Notes: generated from the sequence alone by a model not told the origin. Numbered from the stretch's first letter, positions 20,210-32,382 are shown. The stretch is DNA of 64,000 nt from Heterotrichella gracilis (GCA_032358255.1 JAULBX010027938.1:1-64000), one strand, 5' to 3'. Numbers and translations are program-made.

Positions 20210-23200
20210 TCACATTGTGTCATCCAGAGCTTGTCGCCCCGTTGCTGGCAGGCGCCCCTGGGCCGACAGCTGGCAGTGGCAGCCAGGCATTCGCTAGGTG
20301 AGTCAGCGCATAAGTGGACATGCCGCATAGCGCCCCCCACTTGACAGCCTGGTTTATATATTAACACGCCTGATTGCGCCGCAGCACAGGCGTGTTCCCC
20401 GACAGGCTGCCGCATGCGCACCCTATAATTCAACTTCTATAGGCAAGTTGCTTATGTATGCAAGTTGCAGTTGAACTAGATTTGGAGCCATCCTGACCCA
20501 CTGGCAGTTATGCACCATGGCATGATGCAAACGTTCATGGTACACCTGCATCACAATGCCATTCATAGCCTTTGATAAATAAATAAATAACTAAATAACT
20601 ACGCTCCTCATCTCAAGAATGACGGCGTTGGTTGAGGAAGAGACAGAATGAGAGAGAGCCAGCCCCGGAGGCTGGTCATTCCCTCATGTGTCCCTACCAT
20701 TCATAGCCTTTGATCAACAAATAAATATACATATTTGATCAAATATTTTTGTGGCGAAGTTACCTGCGCGTCTGTCGATGTGTCGCACAGCTTGGACTGG
20801 TCACTGGCGCTCATCACTGGGAGCACGTTGACTGCATTGGTGATGATGGTGACTACACTTGACTGACTGGGGTCGTCGGGGTCGATGTACATCATGTTCT
20901 CCGTCCTGAACCCCCCTTCCTCGCCACTGTGCCACAGCAGGTCAACCCCGAGTGGTGCACTGTCATTGACCCTGGTCACAATACCCTGTACAAGGGGACG
21001 CAGGCTTCGCCCAATGCTGCATAGGCCCTTGCAGTTGCAATGCGATCAATGCAATGCGATGATTGATCGTGCCATGCGATGTGATGATTAATCATGCCAT
21101 GCGACAAGATGATTAATCATGCTATGCGACAAGATGATGAATCGTTTTGTAACCTTGCTGTGCATGTCACTATATTTGTTTTAAAGAGAACACACATGAA
21201 ACATGAGCTTGCTTCCATACCATCTTGGTTGAGCGAAACACATGACACACTGTGCACAAACCAGATTTTATAAGCCATATAGCAAAGTCCTGCAAGATTC
21301 AACTTGAAGATACCATTGGCACTGTTGCGTTACATGTGGCAGCACATCGCGACCCACCACTACCATGCTCCTCACCTGCGCATATCTGACTTTGACGGCC
21401 TGCGACCGGTCATCCGTGAACATAGGAGACAGGATGCTTGGGTCTGCTGCGTTGTAGCTTGTCAGCATCTCCTTGAGCACATCAGGGGAAAGACCCAGGT
21501 CCTGGGGGCAGGAGGCCCAGCCCAGGTACCAGTGCGCCTGGTCACGCGCGTTGCTCAGAATGCCACCAGCCCCTGCAGAGGTATGAGGTGAAGAAATGAG
21601 AATGGCGACCCGTCCCACGAACCTGCACCTAGTAATCTTTGTAGGCTCAGTCTCTTAAAGGAATTTTACTGTTTTATGTGACATAAGAAACATGATAGTC
21701 AGCGATCTCGTGCGCACAACCTTTACCTATGTTGACGGTAACGCTTCCAAGGGGATATTTTTCACGCACAAGTGTACAATCTTTACCTATGTTGAGGTTG
21801 AGGTTGAAGGTAGTGTAGCCATCCTTGCGGCGCGTGGACAGGTAGGACACCTCATCAAAGGTCTCAGGCACTTGCAGGTCACCAAAGTGGCGGTTGGAGG
21901 CCGCTGTCTCGTGTTGAAGGGCGGCAGCAGCCTGGTCGTTGGTGCCCCCCTGGCCAGTGATGGGGCGGTACAGGGCAAAGTTGTTGACGTATCCTGGGAT
22001 GGGGCCCAGGTTGGGGATGAAGCTGTGGTGCGCTCCGGCTGTGGGGTCATGAATGGTGCTGCAGGGAGATATACTCTTGTTCAAGATTGCATCCTTTTCT
22101 GGTTGTCTACTGCCAGTGATCATGATGTGTAGTAATCAAACACTGTGTGAAGGAAGTGTGGAGGGTTTCCATCAGAATCAACAATCTCATCCATGCGGGC
22201 AGCTGCTGCGCGTCAGGTTAATGCAACAGACCGGCACAGTGTAACAACAACTGCCATGCCACTATGCATGAAATCAGCAAGGGCCATGCAGCGTACTTAT
22301 TGAGCCCCATTGGCTCCATGACATTCGTCTGCAGGTAGTCATCCAGCCGCATCCCAGTCACCCGCTCTATCAGCGCTGCAGCCATCCCGTAGTTGGCATT
22401 CGAGTACTGGTAGCCTGTGCCGGGTGTGAATCGCAGAGGTGATCCCCACACCACCTTGGACATCAGCTGCAGGGCGGTCCACCCAGTGGTGGTGGCGTTG
22501 CTGTAGTCCTCTGCAAGCAAGATGAAAGAAACGGATTATTTGAAAAGAAAACAAACAATAAATAAACATTTAAGAAAGTCATACTGATAATTGAACTAGT
22601 TTTGATAAATTCGCAACAAATTTGGGAATTAACAACTTAACAGCCCTCCCTGGTACAGACGATTGGTTGAGAGAAAATGAGTTTTTGGAAGCAGGTTTGC
22701 CCTCCTACCAACACTTGTGTGCACTCCTCATGAAGTGTTCACTTCAGAAGTTCAAGCTGGGTCTGCAGATTTAGACTAACCCACTCACCGAAGGAGAAGG
22801 GCAGCTTGACCGGCCCGCAGGGCTCTGGCGACAGCCTGTTGGATGGGTATGCGCAAAAGGTGTCCAGGAAGCCGCCGCTCATCTGCAGCAGCTGGCGGAT
22901 GGTGGGGTGTGTGCAGGGGTAGTCGGGGCCAACCGCGCCCTGGACCTGGGGGCACCAGGACAGGGCGGGGTGGTCTGCAGGGCAAGAAATGGGTATGAGA
23001 ATCCAGAAGACAGTTAAGGGGCCTGGAAGGAGCATCAAAGGGACAAGTAAAATTGGGGCTGAGGGTCCACAAGACAGGTAAAATGTTAAGAGGTTGTGGT
23101 GCATGATGCGTGGTGTATCACGTAAAAAATCAGGATTCCATACGCAGCACCCCGTTGCCCTACCAAAATCTGCCCCCTCAAAGTAGTCATTGATGAAGGC

Positions 23201-24542
23201 ATCCACATCCAGGCGCCTCTGCACATGCAGCTGCCACACAGCCACCGAGGTGTAGAACTTGGCCAGGGATCCAATCACATGCTTGGTGTCCACCGATGAG
23301 GGCTTGTTCTGCTCGTGGCTCTCAATGCCATACGCGCCATCAAGCACAGTCTGGCCTTTGTAGATGATGTGCACCTGCACGCACCATGATGAGCCAGATA
23401 CACATACAATTGCCGGGCAATGGGACTACCTCGGAATCTTGTGCTAGCAAGTGGATTGAGTGTTAATAACAGATCTGAATGACATCATGTAGTGCACAAG
23501 GGCTACCACCATCCTGGCTTCCTTATATGCTGCACAGATTTTAGGGTTTTAGGGTTTAGGGTAGCCCTTGTGCAGCATGGAGAATGGAAGCCAGCAACCC
23601 CCCAAGGCACCATGCAGCATGCCGGAATAAAGGCAGTGGCTCATACGTCCATGCAACCTTGTTAACAAGCCCTGCAGTATCCCCTGTTGCTGGTGCTTGT
23701 TAATGGACCACTAGCAAGCCTGCGCATGTATGGCAGCACCCACCCACTGAGCTTTTTGGCAACACCCTCGATCAAAATGTGACAGCTCCAGTTGAAAATG
23801 TTTGGAAAACCCCCTTGAAACAGGGTAGAAACAGAATTGTTTGACTGGAAAACCTACCCTCGTTCACCGGACATGGAAATCCATTGGCTGCCTACCTTTT
23901 CCACGCTTTTCCAGCCCACTTGGAAAAGTCAGGTTGAGCAACTGGAAAAAGTATGGAAAATCCCCTTGGAAAAGTGTGGAAAGTCCTTTGACTAGAAAAG
24001 CTACCCTCGTTCACTGGACATGGAATTCCAATGGCTGCCTACATTTTCCACGCTTTCCCAGCCCACTTAGAAATGTCAGGCTGAGCAACGTGGAAACAGT
24101 ATGGAACCCCCTTGGAAGAGGTTGGAAAAATCCTTTGACTGGAAAACAGCCAGAAATAGAGAGGTGGGCCCAGCACGCATGCACCGCAACAGGTAGTGAC
24201 AGGGCACCAATAGGGCGGATGCCTCACCTGCCCAGCAAACAGGCTTCGTTCAGCCAGGTTCCTCAGGAAGGCGTCAGTGGCTGCAACCCTGTCTGAGACG
24301 TCTTGCTTCTGCTGCTGTGGACCTGCTGAACCCTGCTGCTGCTGCTGTGAAGTACCTGCTGACCCCTGCTGCTGGCCTGTGCCTTGTGCAGGCTGAGAGT
24401 CAGCACTAGCGTTGGGGTCGGTGCCCACGGTTGCTCTGACAACAGCTGCTGCTGCTAGCAGATTGAAAAGGACAGCACTTGCCCTGCGCAAGCCTACGGT
24501 CCGCAGGCCCACGGTGGAAGCTCTGCGAATAATGCTGCCCAT
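20210..24542 (-). CDS. Serine beta-lactamase-like hydrolase (class C / LACTB type)
   Basis: Serine hydrolase of the beta-lactamase/transpeptidase-like family; eukaryotic members are peptidases or esterases rather than resistance enzymes (family knowledge). Seven solid exons: 24542-24228, 23374-23164, 22974-22789, 22510-22297, 22058-21787, 21572-21376, 20985-20764. A weak terminal exon 20293-20210 supplies a stop in phase; total about 566 residues. The three catalytic motifs are present: SLAK (SxxK) in GSLAKFYTSVAVW, YSN (YxN) in YQYSNANYG, and HSG in LLWHSGEEGGF, the counterpart of KTG. The N-terminus has a hydrophobic segment ASAVLFNLLAAAAVV, suggesting a signal anchor or organelle targeting, followed by a Gln/Gly/Ser-rich linker with repeated QQQ-GSAG. 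Start ATG at 24542 is the first in-frame ATG. Intron 1 carries a 147-bp tandem repeat; a 25-bp repeat sits in the last strong intron. Confidence 0.87.
20560..20728. repeat. 17-bp direct repeat CATTCATAGCCTTTGAT
   Basis: The same 17 bases, each followed by ATAAATA-rich sequence, occur at about 20562 and 20699. They lie in the last intron, or the 3' flank, of the beta-lactamase-like gene. Confidence 0.6.
21035..21145. repeat. 25-bp tandem repeat
   Basis: About three to four units of GATGATTAATCATGCYATGCGA-type sequence in the intron between the last two strong exons. Units contain the palindrome GATTAATC. Confidence 0.75.
21717..21740 (-). repeat. Short copy of hydrolase exon 5 donor region
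   Basis: CTTTACCTATGTTGA, the junction of exon 5 and its donor (real at 21781-21795), is repeated 64 bases further into the intron. Confidence 0.6.
23793..24150. repeat. 147-bp tandem repeat in hydrolase intron 1
   Basis: Two full units start at 23840 and 23987 (TTTGACTRGAAAA...), and a third begins at 24134; a partial unit precedes them. Units are rich in TTTTCCA/TGGAAAA, which form small inverted repeats such as CTTTTCCA...TGGAAAAG. Confidence 0.85.
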
Positions 24543-26059
24543 GCCTGCGCCCTGGGCCACATATATGGCCAGAGCAAGTGCAAGGGCACAGGGGTTTCTG
24601 TAGTTTCTCAAGCTCGCCCTATCGTGTTTGACAAGACTGACGCTTAGAGGGACACGGAATATCTCTCCCCGAGAAGGCTGTGATGCTGACAGCCAGCAAG
24701 TCGATAGTACCCTAGCTATAGCCCAATGAACGTCCGTATTGGTGCCCTTGGGAACTAGATTGGCTGCGATGGCAGGGGCGTGAGGGAAATGCCTACCGTC
24801 GAACAGTTGTTGCTTGGTGGAAGTTGCCTAAAGCTTAGTAAAGGAACGCCGTGGTGCCGACAAAATGACGTGTGCGTGTCTCGGAAGTTACCTCCTATCT
24901 TGGGTGGGTCAACACATGCAATGCATGCATCTAGACCCACATGCATGCCTTGTGGCTCAAGGGTACCTACCCAAAATGCGTCCAGATCCATAATTAAGAT
25001 AGCCTGTATATACTGCCTCGCCCCATTTAGCAATGGCATGGTCACAAGCACGCGTAATATCGCAAACCTCGGTCCACATATCGCATGCATGCATGTCACG
25101 ACGGGCGACAAACAGAAAGTGGTACCTTTTTTGCAAGTCAGTTGTCATAACAACATGGTATGGCCATTTGATGTATCGACGGTTTCCCAACCGTACATCC
25201 TGAATACCATTCACAGTTGGCGGTATGAACCCTAAAAAAGGGTTTAGGGTGTATACCTGGTCAGTTGAGTTGATTCAAGTTGACTCAGGCTGCAGATCTG
25301 AACAGCACAGAGGCATATGTGTACACAATTGAGGCCAGCAAGGGGTTCGACCGTTGAATGATTCGCAGTCACAAGGTGATAGGCACAGTGGCTGAAAGCG
25401 CTGTGTCCACCCCTCAAACGGGTACTCGGAACTGCATTGTACGCTTGTGATGGGGTCACACATTTCTGATCTAATTGAGGTCAAGAAAAAGAACAGTATG
25501 TACAACCCTGCAGGGCCTGCATTGGGCAAGCAGTCTGTTGCATCCCCATCTCAGGTACAGGGTAATCAGGTTCACCATCATTGCGGGGTAAAGCGTAGAA
25601 ATCAAACAAAACCAAGTTAGATGGAACAACAACATGCAGAAAGGCGCAAATAATGCGGCATGGCAACCTATACACAGTCCCATGAAATGCCATTAGCATG
25701 CAAGTGCACTCCATAAAACAGTTGTAGACAGTAATGATATTTCCAGCTGCCGCCAGCCTAAGGCCTTGGGACACAAAGTGCCCTGCTGCAACCCTAAATC
25801 CTAAACACTCTGTACCAAATATTAAATTAATCTTCCAGCCGCCACCAGCCTATTGCCTTGGGTAATAAAGTGCCCTGCTGCAAGTGGATCCTATACACTC
25901 TGTCCTGAAAATCAAATCACAATGAACTCCCTGGGACCATGACCGCATTACCATACCCCACTGCAAAATAAACGGCAGTACCATGCATTCCCCTGCATCC
26001 CGGTATGGAACTGGGGTGATGGCGCTTCGTCCCACTGCAAGCCCATGATCAATCTATAG
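24543..26059. other. Intergenic region between hydrolase start and esterase end
   Basis: No gene seen. It contains ATGCATGC palindromes near 24921 and 25083, a telomere-like unit at about 25238, and a tandem duplication at 25741-25912. Confidence 0.4.
25741..25912. repeat. Tandem duplication of about 90 bp
   Basis: TTCCAGC-GCC-CCAGCCTA..GCCTTGGG...AAAGTGCCCTGCTGCAA occurs twice, with AACCCTAAATCCTAAACACTCTGT-like sequence after the first unit. Confidence 0.75.
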
Positions 26060-29000
26060 CTACCGTGTACCATTCAATGCCGAAGCAGACAGGGGCTTAA
26101 CGCCTTGCGCGTCGCCATCCCCTCTCCCTAACCCACCCGCATCGTCATGCCCAACCTTGCCTGCCTCTTCACTATCCACTTTGTGCCTCCTTTCAATCTC
26201 GGCACTGGTCTGCTCCAGCATGTGAAGGAGCTTGTAGAGCTGATGGATGTACAACTGGTAGGGCCCCGGGTTGCAGAAGTGCGTGCAGTCGATTTTGGCT
26301 GCATGCGTGTTGAAGTGGTAGTCCCACATGTTCCGGGTAGAGGAGTGCACATCCAAGACGGGCAGGCCGGCGCCCTGCATGATGGGGAAGGCCTGCGGGC
26401 ACAAGTGGGTGGAAAGGTGGGTGAAATTGGTTTATAAACTTGGTTGTGGTGCGAGTGGAACAGGTGTTGATAGAAACAGGTGGTGGTGGTAGTGGTGGTG
26501 GTGGTGGTGGTGGTGGTGGTGGTGTGCAGGCAGAGCAGTAACTCTGCATGCAGGCACCAGTGGGTGAAAGGGTGCAACGATGTCATGTCTGAAGCGTTTT
26601 GCAAGATCGCCGTACAGTGGGGGGTGGGGGGTTTTATGGGGGTACACTTGAACCTTAAGGGTTACGAGATGTGCTGCCATCCTTTGACCTATTCCTAAAC
26701 ATGGAATGTGGGGTCCAAACAATGCATGCTTCCCCTCCCTCACAACGCCAGCATATTACCCATTACCCCACATTCATTATAGTACCCAGTTTTGGTGCCC
26801 AGTGGCCACACGCACACCACCACAACCCCCCGCCTCACCACATCATTGAAATACCCCTTGGTCCCTCCAGTGAGATTGTTCGGAGCGCAGCGGAAGGTTG
26901 CGTTGACCACCCACCCACCTGCAAGTGGGAGGGTGGTGGGTGGCAGGTGGTGGGTGGGGTGGGGTGGGTGGGAATGGGGAAGGGTGGCACGTGTTCACAA
27001 GATTTGACATACCAATACTCTGCAATATCCTAACCACTGTTAAATAAACCCAATAACCAGAAATGCACACTGTTTTAAGGTTTACGTTTTGGGCGGGTCA
27101 GGGCTTATGATGCGGTGAGGTGCATGGCAGTGTAGTGGCGGTGGCTAAGGCCTTGCACTAACAACATCTAGATCAAACAATTTCTCTTATTGTTACTAAA
27201 ATACCATATTACAGCCAATATTGTAGATATTGCTAATCTATCTCTTTGGCGGTAATACCCAAGTACCTGGAGTGAAGTTGTAGGTTCAGGTTTAGGGTTG
27301 TAGGTTTATAATTAGGGTTTAAATCACTCGTTGAAGTGCCCAGGGGGGATTGGGGTGTTGGGTACCTGTTGCGGTGTTGAAAGTGCTGTAGAGATTTAGG
27401 ATTTAGGATTAGGGTATAGGGTACCTGTTGAGGTGTTGAAGTGCTGTGGCATGGTAGCCATCCAAACAATGAGCGGGAGAACGGCTATATTGGCGCGAAG
27501 GTACGTCGCAGTGTCCTGTGCAAGGGGGGTACATGCAGCTCTGAGTGGGAGACCTTACCTAGAAGATGGCACGCGATGGTGGGGTGCATTTGAAGGTTGC
27601 GATGCATAGCACAGGTCAATGCAACTTGCTTCAGAGCCACCAAGGCCCAAAGAAATTGCACGAGCATTGCAGTTGGACTCCCTGGGTATTTTCCTTTCCT
27701 GATCAAAGCGCAATAGTTTTGCATTCAATGCAATGCTTTCATTCACTCCAATTTGGTTTTCCCTCTTACATTCAGGTGCTTCCGATACGTCCACGCCGTC
27801 TTGTTGTAGTCATCCTCCGGCCGTATCGGCTCCAGATAATGCAGCCCAAAATTCACCACCACGATGTCGTTTTTAAATCCCGGGGAGTGCTCCAGCAACG
27901 CGGGGAGCAGCTGGTTGTGTACCGCATCCCCGTGGTCGATGCGTAGCACGCACACCCTGGTATCGCCCACCAAGGGGAGGCAATAGGGCAGGATCTGTGG
28001 CTGTACCACATCTGCCACCAACAGGGCAGATACCGTGAGCTCCTGGAGGAGGGGAGGGAATTTCAGTATGAATATAATGTATCCAATGAATCTAACAAGA
28101 TGGGAGCATATTTCAGTGGGAATATAATGAATGTTGTCGGATTGGGAAGCAATCTGCAGTTCAATGGTAGATTGAACTGTCCACAAGCCAAGCATATTAT
28201 CAACCCCGGCTTGCAAAGCAACCCCTGGGAAACCCACAACTCCCACCCAAAACAAGGTGACCAACCACCCCGCATCTTTTCCACCAGGGGCGGCCCCCGA
28301 TGTGGGATGGGTGCAAAGCTGGCCAGCAAGCTTTCAGCCATGCCTCGCAGGTTGCGTGTTTGGAGAGTCGCCAATGGGTCGAACGTACACGCCCTCATCC
28401 CACCCCCAAAAAGAAACCCACACTGCAAAACAAACCCCTTGCAAAACTCCCCCCCATCTTCCCGAGCCCCAAATCGTATTATTTCACCTTTGTCGCCAGG
28501 GGCCACGCCCTCTGCGGGTTGGGTGCAAAGCTCATCAAGAAACACTCCACCATGGCACAGAAGTTGCGCACTTGGGAGTCCCCTATGCACCACAGGGTGC
28601 GGCCCCGGATGAGGTTGAACAAGCTGCATGGCGTGAGGTCATAGAGGTCCATGCCCAGGGCACTGGCGGTGGCAATCAGGCCCTGTGGTGGTGCAGGAGG
28701 GGAGGTTGGGTTATATTTGCCTGAGAGGGGAGGGAGAGGGGATTGGACCGGTTAGTTTACCCCAAAATGTACATTTTTGTTTTTTTAAGTGAACGATTTT
28801 CTGGGAGTCCCCGATGCACCACAGGGTGCGGCCCCAAATGAGGTTGAACAGGCTGCATGGGGTGAGGTCATAGAGCTCCATGCCCGGGGCACGGGCGATG
28901 GCAATCAGCCCCTGTGGTGGCGCCGGAGGGGAGGTTGGGTTACCTCCGCAGGAGAGGGGGGGGAGAGGGCGGTTGGACGGGTCAGTGTAAACATATATAT

Positions 29001-30302
29001 CTGTGATGGGGTTCCCTTGGTTTGCAAAACGCCAAAACGTATATATTTGTGATGGGGTTCCCTTGGTTTGCAAATGAGCAACAAAACAGGAAGGCTGGTT
29101 TATGTATTAACACCCCATATAAAACCTTGAAATTCAAAGCAGGGTTGAATTTGGAGGGGGTGGGTGAGGTGAAACAGCCCTGGGGGGTGAGAGAACAGGT
29201 CCATACCCAGTATTTAAATATACAACTCAACACAAACACACCATCAACGCACCAAAAACATAGCACTGCATGCCCCCTGCCACAAATCAGAGCAAACCCT
29301 GAACCCTAAAGTATAACCCTAAACGCTTTTCCACGTACCATTGCGTGGTCCTTTGGCTTGGCCTCGCAGGGGTGGGCCACGCAGATGGCGCACAGATGGG
29401 AGGGCATATCTGCAAGGCATCCTTTCGTGCTGGCAGTGACGATTGAAGGGTTGTGGCTTGGATCCAGCACTAAGGGGAGGGAACCGTTGACCTCCCGCTG
29501 GCGGTTTGCCTCTGCAAGGGGGAAAAGGTAGGGCTTTAGGGTTGTGGCTAGGATCCAGGGGGAAGGTAGGGTTTTAGGGTTGTGGCTTGGATCCAGCACC
29601 AGGGGGAGGATTCCGTTGACCTCGCGCTGGCGGTTTGCCTCTGCAAGGGGGGGAAGGTAGGGTTGTAGGGTTGTGGCTAGGGTCCAGCACCTAGGGGAGG
29701 AAACCGTTGACCTCGCGCTGCCGGTATGCCTCTGCAAGGGGGGAAGGTAGGGTTTTAGGGTTGGTGAGCTCATTAAGCCCTCACCATCTCTTATGAATGT
29801 CGCACTTTCTTCCACGTGCTCCAGCAGTACACCCGGCAAGCAAAACGCATGCTAAAATGGTACATACTGTTTTATTCATATGCTGTATACTGTATGCAGT
29901 ATACATGTCATAACATATTTTCTTTGGCCGCACAAACATCAAAATCCTTAATCCTTGCCCACCTCTGTGCACCGGGGTCCTACACAGGGTTCGACCCAGT
30001 TTTCCACTGATCATGCCACAGTGTGGGACATCAAGCCCTAAACCCTAACCTTGCAACCCTAACCAAAAACCCGAGCCCAAAACCCTCACCACTTGCGCAC
30101 CTCTCTGAGCCCTGCACAGGAATCGCTCAAGCTCGGTGATGTGGCCAGAGGCATTGGCTGGTAGGGTGCGGTTTAGGGTTTCGTCACGCCCGGTCTCGCC
30201 CTCCCCCCATGCCAGGTGGGCGGGGGGGTGGTGGGCACCCAATGACAGAAGCAGTACTGTTAAAAACACTCCTGGGGTTGTGGCGCTTGTGCAGGTGTGC
30301 AT
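26060..30302 (-). CDS. SGNH / PC-esterase-like protein, secretory
   Basis: SGNH-fold acyl-esterase or acyltransferase, similar in layout to the PC-esterase (PMR5/TBL/FAM113) group that modifies cell-wall polysaccharide; the substrate here is unknown. Nine phase-consistent exons: 30302-30101, 30006-29963, 29851-29785, 29511-29339, 28682-28488, 28042-27770, 27515-27425, 26918-26839, 26392-26060, giving 485 residues. The N-terminus is a signal peptide or anchor (TPGVFLTVLLLSLGA). Next come a Cys-containing block ENWVEPCVGPRCTE and LCAICVAHPCEAK. Catalytic block I is LWCIGDSQVRNF (GDS serine). Central DIVVVNFGLHY and VWMATMPQHFNT follow. The last block IDCTHFCNPGPYQLY has the DxxH catalytic pair. 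The C-terminal 40 residues are charged and variable. Start ATG at 30302 is the first in-frame ATG and directly precedes the signal sequence. Several exon ends are repeated in introns. Confidence 0.85.
26479..26523. repeat. (GGT)n microsatellite
   Basis: About 15 trinucleotides with one interruption (GTAGTG), in the last intron of the esterase-like gene. Confidence 0.9.
27363..27387 (-). repeat. Copy of esterase exon 7 end
   Basis: GTACCTGTTGCGGTGTTGAAAGTGCTGT repeats the donor side of exon 7 (real copy 27422-27446) 60 bases into the intron, next to TTAGGATTTAGG-like spacer. Confidence 0.7.
28262..28378 (-). repeat. Diverged copy of esterase exon 5 3' half
   Basis: About 110 bases match the end of exon 5 (real copy 28488-28590) at moderate identity, including GGGTGCAAAGCT. 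The donor position is altered. Confidence 0.7.
28798..28935 (-). repeat. Copy of esterase exon 5 5' half, including GDS codons
   Basis: About 135 bases match the first two thirds of exon 5 closely (ELYDLTPCSLFNLI, LWCIGDSQ), with the acceptor CCACAG before it. After GDSQ the match stops and the frame runs into intron sequence without a clear donor. Confidence 0.85.
29580..29747 (-). repeat. Two copies of esterase exon 4 start with acceptors
   Basis: Blocks 29580-29650 and 29685-29747 repeat the first 55 bases of exon 4 (EANRQREVNG...LVLDPSHN; real start 29511), each preceded by CCTTGCAG. Spacers carry GTAGGGTTTTAGGGTTGTGG. Unit length is about 105-125 bases. Confidence 0.9.
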
Positions 30303-32382
30303 CCGTAGGGCTGCTGGGGGTTGAGAGGCGCTCCTGCGGTGGTGCAAAGGGCTGCTGCTGAGGGATGAGTGGCACTTCTGTGGGATGCGTCAAGAGGTGC
30401 GACGGGGCTGGTGCCGGTGTGTGCTAGGGTACTGCTAGGGTTTTGTGAGGACGGCACAACTGTTAAAGGCGCACGGGCACAGCTAGGGTTATTGAGTTGT
30501 TCCCCTGGTGAGCGCAGTGCAGTAGTTAAATGGGACACGTCGGACGTGGGTTAGTGACCTGGCAGTGAGGAGAACCGTCCTATGTGAAGACCAGTGCAGT
30601 TGGGTGGCGCAGTAGCGTGGGGCATCCGAGGCTCTTGGTCGCCCAATCAGGGTGCCACCTCGGCAAACCCCTCGCCACCCTCGTTAGGGTTTGCATTCAC
30701 CCTAGCCCCAAAGGATCCACTGCATGGGTGCGCTGGGTGCTTCACATCTTGCGCCTGCCACACACAAGCCGTCACGCCTACAGTAGCAAGACGGTTTGTG
30801 CGACAATAAATGGTGTACGGCCTGTTAGTGCAGGCTGTGGTTTCAGCAATCCAGGAGCAGCCTGTGCAACGGTGGCTATGAACTTAATGAACGCATATGC
30901 ATGCATGCATGCAACGGTAGGCATATATCCACTCACTTGTGTGCCAGAAGCGGGTTTCCACCGTCCTTTTGTATGCTACTCAACGTGAAATGCTTGAAAA
31001 TCACAGCAACACACGCACTTAGATACTTTGCGCCAGCGGTACTTAGCAAGATGCAGCACTTGGACACCGGCCCGTTATGCAAGGCTATCAGGCCAGCTGT
31101 TCGTGATACTATAACTGATAGGTGGTTTCAGCGCCTTGGTTCCGATCGTATGTTTACTGCTGCTTACTTTGGACCATTTGCAAAACACAGCTGTTCGTTG
31201 TAGTCTATAATATGGGAGCACCAAGGAAAACCTCAAGGACATCAAGTCGTCACCCTAAAACCCTAAACCCACCATCAAAATCACCACGCAAAGCCTGGGC
31301 CTGTGGTGGGGGCAGGCTGAAGGTATGCAGGGGCATCCCTGTGCGAGCATAAACTGCGGTTGAGCTGCCTGCCATTGTGGTACATGGCGTAGGTAAGGAT
31401 GTCACTTTTGGCTATTGACTTTGACAATGACAAACGCAATGGCCGCGCACTCAAGTCTTGCCAGAAGTCGTGCTCAAGAGCCGACTGCAGCGAGCTGTGC
31501 TGCCTGGATAAATCAATGGATATTGATCAACAGTCACTGGACATTACAGATATGTAGTTTTTCGTCGACTGACTGGGCACAACCAGCCCCAATTTGTCCA
31601 ATTCAACCGCCATTGCTGGTTCCATGCCTGCGTTGCAGCTGGAGGATCCCACGCCCAATATATGCTATACTATAATATTTCTCTACAACAAAGCATGCTG
31701 GTGCACCCCCCATGCCGCAACCCCCATGCGACATGCAATGCAAGCATGCCCTCTAATTGTGTGCCAATGGCACTCCAGCTGCAAATGTCAACATCCCAAC
31801 CAACCCCCAGACCACGCTTGTGCCGTGGCCCTACACCCTAAACCCTAGACCACCTTCCAAGCCATGCGGCGCAAGGCCTGAACCCAACTGCTGCGCTTGC
31901 ATTTGATTGTTCACAGCCGAATCGCCACAGTGGTACACAAATTGGCACGACCTAGGCCGGCTGCTCACAATAGTCCAACCCCCAACCCCAAACAATAATT
32001 ATCCACAGCGATGACCTGGTGCAGGCCCCGCTGCGCATGGCAAGGCAACATGGGCTCATGGCCGGTCCCGCTGCCATGGCGCTGTAGTCCGCTCTGATGT
32101 GCAGTCCTACTGACCGCTGCTGTGTTACGTGGGCGTGTGGACTGTGCTGTGCTGTCCCGCTGCCTGTGGACTGTGAAGTGCTGTCCCGCTGCCCGTGGAC
32201 TTATGGTACTGTCCTGCTGCGCCTGGCCGGTGCAACATGGAATCATATGCTGTCCTGCTGCGCATGGCGATGCATGCAAGAGCTCATGTGCTCTCCTGCC
32301 GCCCTTGTACTGATGTGATGGCCCACTGCGCCTGCCTGGTGCCAAAGGACTCGTGTGCTGTCCCCCTTGGTTAGGGTTTGCT
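30303..32382. other. Intergenic region, no gene recognised
   Basis: 2.1 kb between the esterase start and the TIC21-like stop. Open frames here are not linked by splice sites and match no family. Contains ATGCATGC units at 30896-30912, a minisatellite at 32100-32345 and scattered CCCTAAA motifs. Confidence 0.4.
32100..32345. repeat. Minisatellite of GCTGTCCCGCTGC units
   Basis: Units of CTGTCCCGCTGCCYGTGGA recur six to seven times at irregular 30-60 base spacing, decaying to the right. Confidence 0.65.

Noticed and set aside
23840-24150. CRISPR-like array
   Set aside because: Units are 147 bases without short repeats plus unique spacers, inside an intron of a eukaryotic gene.
24543-24611. 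Upstream extension of the hydrolase N-terminus
   Set aside because: Open frame but its first codon is TTG; ATG at 24542 is used instead.
26480-26698. Reading frame with poly-valine
   Set aside because: Translation of the GGT microsatellite in an intron.
28798-28935. Separate exon of the esterase-like gene
   Set aside because: Good match to exon 5 but lacks a donor after the GDS codons and would repeat the catalytic block; treated as a copy.
29985-30006. GGGTTCGACCC, like a tRNA B box
   Set aside because: It lies inside a coding exon of the esterase-like gene and no cloverleaf can be formed around it.
30584-31352. Possible small genes in the 2-kb spacer
   Set aside because: No splice-linked exons, no recognised family, composition like spacer DNA.
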